A stretch of 64,000 bases of DNA, taken from positions 1 to 64,000 of IMG/VR virus record IMGVR_UViG_3300025598_000001; one strand, written 5' to 3'. This document shows positions 34,141-41,269 of this stretch, piece after piece; position 1 is the first letter of the stretch, and every line of letters starts with the position of its first letter. Under the pieces are notes generated by a model. That model had not been told where the DNA came from and did not search any database. It saw nothing but the letters and a program-made list of their open reading frames with translations. The translations under genes and the position numbers were made by a program. The stretch comes from a virus.

Positions 34141-34596
34141 CTAGTCTGGACTACTATAGTTGATACTACTACTAGTAGTACCGAGGGTTAAAATTGCGGA
34201 CGAATAATTCGCTGCCGGAAATTGTATGGTAAAGCTAGTTGTACAAGTCTTGTCTGACCCAAAATTTAATACAAAACACGCTGCACCTGTAGTTGCATTG
34301 TATACTAATGCCCCCCTAGCGGTAAAGGATGCTGGGTTCCAAACCGCATTTTGGAAAGATACGTAGGTGATGTTATATTGGTTGTTTTGAGTGGGTGGTA
34401 CAGAAATAGTCAAAGGTAACCCACCAGCCGTATATCCTGTGCCAACAACTTCATTTACAGTTGTATAAGCTGTAGTTTGCTGACCTAAGTTTGCTAGCCC
34501 AGTATATAAAGCAATTTTATAGTTGCCAGTAGTGAAATTTTCATTCCCATTTAGCAAATTTTGCTGAAAAATCGTGCAGGATGTTTGGGTAATCAT
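34141..34596 (-). CDS. Structural protein (151 aa)
   Basis: Beta-rich protein with NYKIALYTGLANLGQQTTAY and GYTAGGLPLTISVPPTQ, ending in a Ser/Asn tail. A phage minor structural component, seen beside adaptor genes. ATG overlaps the preceding stop (ATGA). Confidence 0.65.
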   Translation of the reverse strand: MITQTSCTIFQQNLLNGNENFTTGNYKIALYTGLANLGQQTTAYTTVNEVVGTGYTAGGLPLTISVPPTQNNQYNITYVSFQNAVWNPASFTARGALVYNATTGAACFVLNFGSDKTCTTSFTIQFPAANYSSAILTLGTTSSSINYSSPD

Positions 34597-35567
34597 GAGA
34601 CCACATTACCTTTAAGATTAATATTAAGCTTGGTTTGACCATCTCTGTAGGCATCACCACGATCAAGACCGTCACAGAAGCGTCTAAACTCTAATAGGGC
34701 TTCTTGATATTTAGCCTCGTAATTTCCAACAATATCAGCTTCACCCTTCATAAATAACTGGGCTTCACGCATAGCACCATAGAACAGCACAGGGTCATAA
34801 TTATCGCCAAGCCAGCTAGTTCCAGTTGTATTAGATACGCTGGAAACGTTTACAGTAAATCCTGAACCAGTACCTGAACCAATAGAAGAAGAGCTAAAAC
34901 TAAGCGTATCCCCCATAACATAAAAGACACCGCCATCATTAAGAGTAATATTGGTTACTGCGCCAGAAGACCCTACTGTAATTGTAGCTGTAGCATTTGA
35001 GCCATTTCCACCGGTTAAGGGTACTTCTGGATATACGCCGGGAGTGTAGAGCGATCCAGCATTAGTAATTGAACTAAACCCATTAATAATACCCTGCACA
35101 ATAGTAGGTGGGTAGTAGTAATAATGCATCTCAATAGGGTAAGCTTGGTCGGGTGCGGGTGCAACCATAATAGTCATTTCATTGACATTACCATATTGGG
35201 AACCAAAAAGAGCGTAGTATTTAGGAGTTCCAGTTGGCGTTCCTTGGTATGCAACACCGTTATTGGCGGCGTATGGATACGCTTGGCGCATGAAGTTAAC
35301 ATCTTTATTAATCAGATAGTTATACATCCCCGTAGTTGGATCTATAACTGCAAAAGAGTAATTTGCCAGCCAGTCAATAGGGAGAGCCACATATTGGTTA
35401 CCTGATGTCATAGTACCAACTACGTTCTTACGCAGTGATGGTACGTTTACTGAATTGTATATACGAGTTTCAGCCTGTTGGACAAACTGAGGAATGTCCT
35501 TAACAAATAACGCCTCAGTGTTCTCGGCGTAGTCTTGTATCAGTTGCTGAAGCTGTACGTAATTCAT
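34593..35567 (-). CDS. Tail adaptor-type protein with Ig-like insertion (324 aa)
   Basis: N-terminal LIQDYAENTEALFVKDIPQF and YVALPIDWLANYSF, with YYYYPP and a C-terminal GAMREAQLFMKGEADIV ... EALLEFRRF. This is the plan of phage head-to-tail adaptor proteins of the T7 gp11-like kind. Between about residues 175 and 245 lies a Gly/Ser/Thr-rich insertion (GGNGSNATATITVGSSG) with an Ig-like repeat look. Likely part of the tail hub or adaptor ring. Confidence 0.7.
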   Translation of the reverse strand: MNYVQLQQLIQDYAENTEALFVKDIPQFVQQAETRIYNSVNVPSLRKNVVGTMTSGNQYVALPIDWLANYSFAVIDPTTGMYNYLINKDVNFMRQAYPYAANNGVAYQGTPTGTPKYYALFGSQYGNVNEMTIMVAPAPDQAYPIEMHYYYYPPTIVQGIINGFSSITNAGSLYTPGVYPEVPLTGGNGSNATATITVGSSGAVTNITLNDGGVFYVMGDTLSFSSSSIGSGTGSGFTVNVSSVSNTTGTSWLGDNYDPVLFYGAMREAQLFMKGEADIVGNYEAKYQEALLEFRRFCDGLDRGDAYRDGQTKLNINLKGNVVS

Positions 35568-35833
35568 TATGCCATTGGACCTCTAGACATACGACCTTTA
35601 GTTGCAGCGCCAGCGCCACGCATTTCAATACCATCAGTCTTAGGACCACGAGTATTATTACCAATAGAAACACGCATAGCAGGCATGCCACCCGGCGTTA
35701 CTTCGTCTGCTTTTAAAGTATTAGGATCAGTTGCATAGCAAACACCTAACTCTACATCAGAAGTACCAATTTCTTTTCCTGACATTTTATGTGGCTTAGC
35801 GTACTCGCTAGCCGGTTTAACGTTTTTAGCCAT
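35567..35833 (-). CDS. Small conserved virion-module protein (88 aa)
   Basis: Begins MAKNVKPASEYAKPHKMSGKE and ends RGAGAATKGRMSRGPMA. No domain recognised; Lys- and Gly-rich with a C-terminal Arg/Gly tail, one of several tiny basic proteins in this module. Confidence 0.6.
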   Translation of the reverse strand: MAKNVKPASEYAKPHKMSGKEIGTSDVELGVCYATDPNTLKADEVTPGGMPAMRVSIGNNTRGPKTDGIEMRGAGAATKGRMSRGPMA

Positions 35834-35834
35834 A

Positions 35835-36089
35835 TTAACGACCTCTTGAGCTTGACTTCTGGTTCATAGCACGAGCCATATTACGACCCATAGCTTTTTC
35901 TTGGGCGCTAGTTACACCGCCTTTAGCCATTTTATTAACCATTTTTTTAGCCATGCCGCCTTTTTTGAGCTTGTCTAAGTTAGTACCTTTGCCGCCCTTA
36001 TGCTCTTGAGCATCATGCATTTTAAATGCTTTCTTAACGATAGCTTTATCTTGCTTGATATCTTCTTTCATGCTTTCCATCTTTGCCAT
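35835..36089 (-). CDS. Small Lys/Met-rich basic protein (84 aa)
   Basis: Very basic and Met-rich: DKLKKGGMAKKMVNKMAKGG, tail NQKSSSRGR. Possibly DNA- or capsid-interior-associated; no known family. AGGAG upstream. Confidence 0.6.
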   Translation of the reverse strand: MAKMESMKEDIKQDKAIVKKAFKMHDAQEHKGGKGTNLDKLKKGGMAKKMVNKMAKGGVTSAQEKAMGRNMARAMNQKSSSRGR

Positions 36090-36100
36090 GTTACTACTCC

Positions 36101-36532
36101 TTAAGTTGTTACTACGGTTACTGTGCCTATTGTAATGGCTAAATTCAAATCATTGGGGCTAAATGCATCTGCAAAACCCTGTGCCCCGCCTACAGGATTC
36201 CAACCCCACTGGGTCTGTCTACTACCATCGCTAGGATACCCAGCATTAGTTACACTGTTACTAGCGTTAGGGTTTACATATAACCCTGTATTTCCTGACG
36301 AATAATAGCTTACATCCGGTCTTGGGTCACGCACTCCTTGTGGGTCATTTACAGGGTATAGACCAAGTTGTAACTGTGGTTGATCTGGATCCCAGCAAGT
36401 AGGGCAAACCTTAATGTTAAATGGGTGTGTCTTAATAATCTCAGTTTTTAACTGATGCAACTTATACCTTTGCCCACACCGGTCACATTCGGCTATCGAG
36501 TGCTTGCCAGAAGCAAACTTAGATGCGGTCAT
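36101..36532 (-). CDS. Zinc-ribbon structural protein (143 aa)
   Basis: An N-terminal zinc ribbon (C16-x2-C19 in AECDRCGQRY and C43-x2-C46 in KVCPTCWDP) is followed by a Gly/Asn/Pro-rich virion-type tail. Flanked by tail adaptor genes. Probably a minor structural protein rather than a regulator. Confidence 0.7.
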   Translation of the reverse strand: MTASKFASGKHSIAECDRCGQRYKLHQLKTEIIKTHPFNIKVCPTCWDPDQPQLQLGLYPVNDPQGVRDPRPDVSYYSSGNTGLYVNPNASNSVTNAGYPSDGSRQTQWGWNPVGGAQGFADAFSPNDLNLAITIGTVTVVTT

Positions 36533-36534
36533 AA

Positions 36535-37488
36535 TTACCTAGAGTAAAACAAATTACGTGGAACCATACGCCAAGACGCTTTTTCCCTGTCCTCGTCGGC
36601 GGCTAATTGGAACTGCTGCTCATAGTCTGCTTTTAATAAAGGGATACGGTTCATATCAATATTAGGTAATTTCATAGCTAAATAATAAGCTAATCCTGCA
36701 GCCATACAAGGAATAAACCGGAATGGGATATCCTCGGTATTAACTCCCGTGCCAGAGTCCTGTATGCGACGCATACGCCAGTAAATAAACTGATACTGAG
36801 TTCCCGGAACCCCTGTAGGCCAAATATTGATATTGGGTAGGTAGTTGTTATATACCAAAGCCCCAGCTGAATGAGACGCAGCGGTAGTGCCGTTCATCCC
36901 ACGGTAGCAATTTAAAAGCTGATTAGCCTGCCCATTTACAGCAGTGCCTAAGTTTTGGTACAGAATAGTTTCGCCGTCAATATTAATATAGCCTTGGCTA
37001 CGCATATTGGCAGTTGACGTTACGTTAATAGTTGTATCCGTAGACGCTATAGGGTATCCGCTTGCTACGGTGGTCACTGGTGTCGAGTCAACGTTTCCTG
37101 ATTGGCGGTCAATCCAAACTTGAATAGGACGTCCATAAGCATTTTTAGTTGGTAAATCAAGGTAATCATCTGCAGAAATACGGGTGATGTTAATATCAAT
37201 TTGATTTTGTCCTGAACCTTGACGAATAACGTGGTCGTATAAATCGATTGTATCTACAGGAATTGGATAGCTAATCTGACCTGCATTGATATTGATAGGA
37301 ATTTGCCCCTGCTCAATAGTCCAAAGATTTATGCCACGATTCGCCCACTCAATAGTGAGCATATTAAAACTACGCTGTGCCGTTCTAAAATCGTAACCAG
37401 AACGGGACTGTGAACCACAACGCTCAAAAGCTTCCTCAATGAGGTCGCCCATGTCTAAATTGAACGATGTAGTTCCTGAAGTAGCCAT
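36535..37488 (-). CDS. P22 gp4-like head-to-tail adaptor (317 aa)
   Basis: LIEEAFERCGSQSRSGYDFRTAQRSF, then WANRGINLWTIEQ, IDLYDHVIRQG, a mid-protein Ig-like or beta insertion (about 150-205: INVTSTANMRSQGYINIDGE), and C-terminal IPCMAAGLAYYLAMKLPN. The first part matches tail-accessory adaptors of podoviruses. Likely forms the ring beneath the portal. Confidence 0.8.
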   Translation of the reverse strand: MATSGTTSFNLDMGDLIEEAFERCGSQSRSGYDFRTAQRSFNMLTIEWANRGINLWTIEQGQIPININAGQISYPIPVDTIDLYDHVIRQGSGQNQIDINITRISADDYLDLPTKNAYGRPIQVWIDRQSGNVDSTPVTTVASGYPIASTDTTINVTSTANMRSQGYINIDGETILYQNLGTAVNGQANQLLNCYRGMNGTTAASHSAGALVYNNYLPNINIWPTGVPGTQYQFIYWRMRRIQDSGTGVNTEDIPFRFIPCMAAGLAYYLAMKLPNIDMNRIPLLKADYEQQFQLAADEDREKASWRMVPRNLFYSR

Positions 37489-37685
37489 TACTTAGCTTTC
37501 TTTTTAGCAACAGTTTTTTTAGCAACCGTCCGTGTGGTGGCTTTCTTTAACGAAGGGGCTTTCTTCTTTGGGCGTGGCTCAAAGTCCTCGCTTGGAACAG
37601 GAAAAGGCCAAGCCGCTATTTCAGCTGGATCTGGTTCAAACTTACTTAGTGCCCACTGTAAAGCTTTTTTAATATGTTTTTTCAT
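37488..37685 (-). CDS. Small Lys-rich protein (65 aa)
   Basis: N-terminal amphipathic helix (HIKKALQWALSKFEPDPAEI) and a C-terminal histone-like run of Lys/Ala/Thr (KKATTRTVAKKTVAKKKAK). ATG overlaps the stop of the gene upstream (ATGA). Possibly nucleic-acid binding. Confidence 0.65.
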   Translation of the reverse strand: MKKHIKKALQWALSKFEPDPAEIAAWPFPVPSEDFEPRPKKKAPSLKKATTRTVAKKTVAKKKAK

Positions 37686-37861
37686 TTCTTTAGCCCTTTC
37701 AGGGTTTCCGCCAGCCTAGCCCGCTTACCCACCTTGCCGGGTTTCTTTGCAGCTGCAGCTAATTTGGCTGCCGGAATAGGTTTACCGGGTTTAGCGCCTA
37801 ATTGAGAACGCAACGCACCGGGTTTTTTAATAGCATCTTTAATCCAATTTTTAGTAGCCAT
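37682..37861 (-). CDS. Small Lys/Ala-rich protein (59 aa)
   Basis: A 59-residue frame between two longer genes. It starts MATKNWIKDAIKKPGAL, then GAKPGKPIPAAKLAAAAKK and RLAETLKGLKK. ATG touches the upstream stop and the TGA overlaps the downstream ATG, so it is in coupled translation. Typical small basic phage protein. Confidence 0.75.
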   Translation of the reverse strand: MATKNWIKDAIKKPGALRSQLGAKPGKPIPAAKLAAAAKKPGKVGKRARLAETLKGLKK

Positions 37862-38226
37862 TATTTTTTCCTTGCTGTTTTAGCAGACTTGATAAAGTCT
37901 TCTTTTGTAGGTGCGCCTTTAGATCCAACTTTACGCATTTTTTCACCAGAGCCAGCTTTAATACGTGCCTGCTTTGCATGAATATTGGCATAAAGCCCAA
38001 CCTTACCACCTTTTTTAGAGCCTTTTGTTTCTTGTTGCATTAGCGCTGTTTGGTCTTGGTAATTAAGTACTGGGTCACCTATAGTTGCTCCACCAGCGTC
38101 ATAGCCTTTAACTTTGCCACCTTTTTTATACATAGTGACATCGTTCGGATTGTCTTTCCGAACAATAGTTTTAGCCTTTGGCATCTTAGATGGGTTAATA
38201 TCGCCCATCCCACGAGAAGCTCGCAT
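37861..38226 (-). CDS. Small virion-module protein (121 aa)
   Basis: Starts MRASRGMGDINPSKMP, then IVRKDNPNDVTMYKKGGKVKG and a basic C-terminus. I know this opening from phage structural modules but no function. Stop overlaps the next start. Confidence 0.65.
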   Translation of the reverse strand: MRASRGMGDINPSKMPKAKTIVRKDNPNDVTMYKKGGKVKGYDAGGATIGDPVLNYQDQTALMQQETKGSKKGGKVGLYANIHAKQARIKAGSGEKMRKVGSKGAPTKEDFIKSAKTARKK

Positions 38227-38567
38227 TACTTAGCCTTAGACATTCCGCCACCACACATGGCTTTTACATGATCGTGGTGCATTTTGTGAGGAGTTTCACC
38301 GTACATCTTAGAAACTTTCTCTTGCTCATGCATGTGATCATGGCCTTTGCCATAGTGATGCTTAACGTGTTCTACATTGTGCTTGTGTTCCATAGTTTTA
38401 CCACCTTTCTTATAGGCATTGCCCATTGCGTCCATACGACCTTCTTCCATGCCCTTACGAGCAGCATCACCACGAGATCCAAAAACCTCGTAGTCCTGTT
38501 TAGCTTCAGCAGCTTTACCCTTTGCTGCGTTATCAGCGTAATACTTCTTTTGCTGTTCTGGGGTCAT
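38226..38567 (-). CDS. His/Met-rich small protein (113 aa)
   Basis: The N-terminal half is helical and charged. The C-terminal half is extremely His-rich: KHNVEHVKHHYGKGHDHMHEQ, then PHKMHHDHVKAMCGGGM. The spacing of His and Met suggests metal binding. It sits in a row of tiny basic genes between adaptor and head genes. Function unknown. Confidence 0.65.
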   Translation of the reverse strand: MTPEQQKKYYADNAAKGKAAEAKQDYEVFGSRGDAARKGMEEGRMDAMGNAYKKGGKTMEHKHNVEHVKHHYGKGHDHMHEQEKVSKMYGETPHKMHHDHVKAMCGGGMSKAK

Positions 38568-38569
38568 GA

Positions 38570-38743
38570 TTATTTGCAGTTAACTAGTGGACCGTTACCG
38601 ATGGTGTTACCACTCATCTTTGGGTACTTGGTCTTAGTTTTACCACGCTCAGCGATACCATCAATACTAGGAGCGCCAGTTTTAACTTTGCCCATAGTTT
38701 CGCTACCCATAGTCTCTTTTTGAGAAAATTTCTTAGTTGCCAT
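38570..38743 (-). CDS. Small conserved protein (57 aa)
   Basis: MATKKFSQKETMGSETMG, then KTGAPSIDGIAERGKTKTK and SGNTIGNGPLVNCK. Found in the 176-bp interval between two recognised genes and in-phase with coupled starts (ATG at 38743 shares its base with the upstream stop). Similar small proteins with NTIGNGP endings occur in related phage modules as far as I recall. Confidence 0.7.
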   Translation of the reverse strand: MATKKFSQKETMGSETMGKVKTGAPSIDGIAERGKTKTKYPKMSGNTIGNGPLVNCK

Positions 38744-39036
38744 CATTTTTTCTTCACCTTTCCGCCAGTTTTTTTACCGACGTATTTGTTTAAATTAACA
38801 TCTGGTGCATTCTTTTGCTGCCCTAGAATACTACCAAACCTTGTTTCTTGGCGGTTAATTTGGTTCTTGCCGCCTCGAGTAACACCAACACCACCACCTA
38901 GACCAAATTTCTTACCTTTATCAGCCTTGGCAAACTCTTTACCGACTGATTGTTTAATTCCTACCTTCTTAGCAAAAGCCTTATTGTGTGCTACGGCTTC
39001 CATTAAGTTATGTTGTTTTTTGCTTACGCTTGGCAT
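38743..39036 (-). CDS. Small conserved virion-module protein (97 aa)
   Basis: MPSVSKKQHNLMEAVAHN, then FAKKVGIKQSVGKEF and KADKGKKFGLGGG, with a Lys-rich tail. This is a widely distributed small phage protein of unknown role. Coupled to both neighbours. Confidence 0.75.
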   Translation of the reverse strand: MPSVSKKQHNLMEAVAHNKAFAKKVGIKQSVGKEFAKADKGKKFGLGGGVGVTRGGKNQINRQETRFGSILGQQKNAPDVNLNKYVGKKTGGKVKKK

Positions 39037-39284
39037 TATTTTAAATAATCCTTAAATCCAGACCAAAGCAAAGTAGCTACGCCAACTACTGCCATCCAAA
39101 CTAAACCAGTTAAAGTTTTTTCAATTATAGCTTTACGTAGTGCAGCACGTTCAGCTTCTGCTTTAATTGCCATTCTAACCCATTGAATTTCTTCATCGGA
39201 TAAAGGGTGGTGTTCTACTGCTTCTGCAACTGCTGTTTTTAGCAGCTCCATTAACTCTGACTTAGTTTGATCATCTAGTTGCAT
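39036..39284 (-). CDS. Small single-pass membrane protein (82 aa)
   Basis: An acidic helical N-terminal region (LDDQTKSELMELLKTAVAEA, then PLSDEEIQWVRMAIKAEAER) followed by one hydrophobic C-terminal segment (LTGLVWMAVVGVATLLW). Orientation suggests a tail-anchored protein. Found in other phages and prophages near head genes; role unknown. Confidence 0.7.
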   Translation of the reverse strand: MQLDDQTKSELMELLKTAVAEAVEHHPLSDEEIQWVRMAIKAEAERAALRKAIIEKTLTGLVWMAVVGVATLLWSGFKDYLK

Positions 39285-39285
39285 C

Positions 39286-39546
39286 TTAACATTTCCATCG
39301 TTTTAAGCTAGCTGCCTTACGAGTCGGACGACCTTTTTCGTCTTTCATAGGACCCGGCATTCCAGACATTCTTGCACAAAAAGACTTCTTACGTGCGCCA
39401 CCTTCAGGTTGCGGAGCCTTTAAATGCGACCCCGTTTCCCGATTATATTTTGCACGACCTTTGGCAGTAAGACCAGCACCTTTAGATACTGGAAGCTTCT
39501 CACCTCTACCAACTGCAAGTGATGGGCCTTTTTTCTTAGTTGCCAT
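39286..39546 (-). CDS. DUF6321-like small basic protein (86 aa)
   Basis: Contains KGAGLTAKGRAKYNRETGS, PQPEGGARKKSFCARM and DEKGRPTRKAASLKRWKC, the diagnostic core of the DUF6321 family of phage proteins. Strongly basic. Two cysteines (in SFCARM and the last residue). Function unknown. Confidence 0.8.
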   Translation of the reverse strand: MATKKKGPSLAVGRGEKLPVSKGAGLTAKGRAKYNRETGSHLKAPQPEGGARKKSFCARMSGMPGPMKDEKGRPTRKAASLKRWKC

Positions 39547-39547
39547 G

Positions 39548-40336
39548 TTAGCTTCCGTTAGAAATTAATTTACCAGTCACAATAATACCTACTGGAACAG
39601 TTCCAGTGCTTGTGTATAACTGCCATTGAATGTCTGTTTTTTCGGTATACGCAAACGGATCTGCTACACGACTTGCTGTGTAAATAGATACAAATGGTTG
39701 TTGCAACACGTTCAAAGTTACGCCATTAATATTATTTTTAGCTTGTACTTTATAAGTTACGATAGTAGAACCAGTATAGCTATTACCAGTATTAGCCTCT
39801 ACCCAATCTAAATAAAAAGTGTAGCCGGCTGGGACTGTATAAACTGTGCTTTGTGATTTACCAATACCAGCGTTAATTTGCGCCAGAGTATTAGTACTTT
39901 GTTTAGCAGTAATAATACCAGCATTAGATGTTTGACCGGAAGCAACACCAACCATACTTAGCGAATTTACACGTAAGTAACTACCAATAGTTGTAGAAGT
40001 TGCAGTGCCGTTTAAAACAACAGTTTCTGAAATAGGGTTAAAGTTTGCATCTAAACCGCTAATAAAAACAGCAGCTGGGGCAACGTCGGCAGTGTTATTA
40101 CTTGAAATAAGCAAGGTTGAAGCCGTTGTTGGGTATACATAAACAGCTGCATTTTCCCAAATAGCAATATTGGTAGCTGTACCAACAGATGCTTGATAAG
40201 CAAAAAGACTTACAGTTTGATGACCAGTAATTTGACCACGGGCTACTTGTAAATCAAAAGGCTCGGTTCTACCCGAACGGGTAATTGACATTACCGAATT
40301 ATTAGTGCTCGGTATTCCACTTGGGCTTTGTGCCAT
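39548..40336 (-). CDS. Virion structural protein, beta-rich (262 aa)
   Basis: Starts MAQSPSGIPSTNNSVMSITR, with SGRTEPFDLQVARGQITGHQ. Mostly beta strands with Thr/Ser/Asn, and YTVPAGYTFYLDWVEAN. Looks like a head or fibre decoration protein. Strong AGGAG. It is transcribed downstream of a terminator-like structure at 40356-40414, so its mRNA level may be lower than that of upstream head genes. Confidence 0.7.
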   Translation of the reverse strand: MAQSPSGIPSTNNSVMSITRSGRTEPFDLQVARGQITGHQTVSLFAYQASVGTATNIAIWENAAVYVYPTTASTLLISSNNTADVAPAAVFISGLDANFNPISETVVLNGTATSTTIGSYLRVNSLSMVGVASGQTSNAGIITAKQSTNTLAQINAGIGKSQSTVYTVPAGYTFYLDWVEANTGNSYTGSTIVTYKVQAKNNINGVTLNVLQQPFVSIYTASRVADPFAYTEKTDIQWQLYTSTGTVPVGIIVTGKLISNGS

Positions 40337-40355
40337 ATTAATCTCCTAAAGTTGT

Positions 40356-40414
40356 AAAAAGGGGCGGTGTTAAGGACACTCGTTTAAGCGCAACGACCTT
40401 CAGCTGTGCGCCCC
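40356..40414 (-). terminator. Branched intrinsic terminator/attenuator between head genes
   Basis: On the minus strand GGGGCG pairs with CGCCCC about 42 bases later, enclosing AAGG/CCTT and TCGTT/AACGA stems with loop GCGCTTA, and then a TTTTT run (40360-40356). This is a compound hairpin plus T-tract directly after the decoration-type gene at 40429. Confidence 0.75.
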
Positions 40415-40428
40415 ATTTATTCGATTAA

Positions 40429-41130
40429 TTAGTCAAAGTTACCGTATGGGTAGGTTGTCGCATTACCAATGTTCATGTCTTGTTGAGCATACTTTAATGT
40501 AACTGCAATTTGACCTGATGTTGGCGCTGTAATTGAACCTGCAGTAATTTTCAAAGTAACAACAACTTGGCTAAACCATGAAGGTTGTTGACCGGGTTGA
40601 ATATTCTGAACATCTTGCAAAGTACCAAATGCATAATCCAACTGTGTGCCTACAAAAGTTGCAGTTCCACGAGTTGCTGAAGTGATAGCAGACATAGTTG
40701 CATATACACCAGTAGAGGTTGCAAATGCATTAGAAACATATGGCTGAATAGAAGTTGCTGTCACGCCACCGCCAACTGGCAATGTACCAACATCAACAAT
40801 AACGTCAGTAATGTTTGAGCCTTGTGGGATCAAGAATGATACACCACGATAAATTGTGCCTGAAGTATCAGCAGTTGGGGCTGAAGCAACAGTAGGGCCG
40901 TTAGTGCTGTAAGAACCATTCTGTGCAGTCCAAATAGTAGCTGCATTATTGGGGATGTTTCCAGAAGTAACAAATACGCCAGAACCACCACCATAGTTAG
41001 CAGTGTTTGGTGTTGTTACAGAAAAATCTAAAAATGCTTGTTGAGCTAACAAGACTGGGCCAACGTCACGTTGTGGGCCAAAACGATTATCGCCAGATAG
41101 AACTGGACCTTCAAATGTACTACGTCCCAT
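40429..41130 (-). CDS. Head decoration-type structural protein (233 aa)
   Basis: Start at 41130 chosen for AAGGAG six bases upstream; an in-frame ATG at 41148 would add MHKESI. Sequence opens MGRSTFEGPVLSGDNRFGP, then VGPVLLAQQAFLDFS and a beta-rich body. Position next to major capsid and downstream adaptor genes suggests a decoration or minor head protein. Separated from capsid by the inverted glycosylation cassette. Confidence 0.7.
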   Translation of the reverse strand: MGRSTFEGPVLSGDNRFGPQRDVGPVLLAQQAFLDFSVTTPNTANYGGGSGVFVTSGNIPNNAATIWTAQNGSYSTNGPTVASAPTADTSGTIYRGVSFLIPQGSNITDVIVDVGTLPVGGGVTATSIQPYVSNAFATSTGVYATMSAITSATRGTATFVGTQLDYAFGTLQDVQNIQPGQQPSWFSQVVVTLKITAGSITAPTSGQIAVTLKYAQQDMNIGNATTYPYGNFD

Positions 41131-41233
41131 AATGGACTCCTTATGCAAAAGTTACTATCCCGATCATTGCATTGTCTGCTGGGGCAGTGGTGGAATAGTT
41201 AATCACCCAGATGTTGTTATTTTACACACAAAA

Positions 41234-41262
41234 TTGTTTTTGGGAAGTCTTTTATATACAAT
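41234..41262 (+). promoter_or_regulatory. Candidate sigma70-type promoter of glycosylation cassette
   Basis: TTGTTT (41234-41239), 17-base spacer, TACAAT (41257-41262). The predicted start lies at or within a base of the ATG at 41270, which also lacks a clear Shine-Dalgarno, so the transcript could be leaderless. Confidence 0.45.
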
Positions 41263-41269
41263 CGGACAA

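Noticed and set aside
41180-41230. tRNA-like 5' sequence (GGGGCAGTGGTGGAATAG)
   Set aside because: No acceptor pairing or T-arm follows; better read as coding-like minus-strand DNA.
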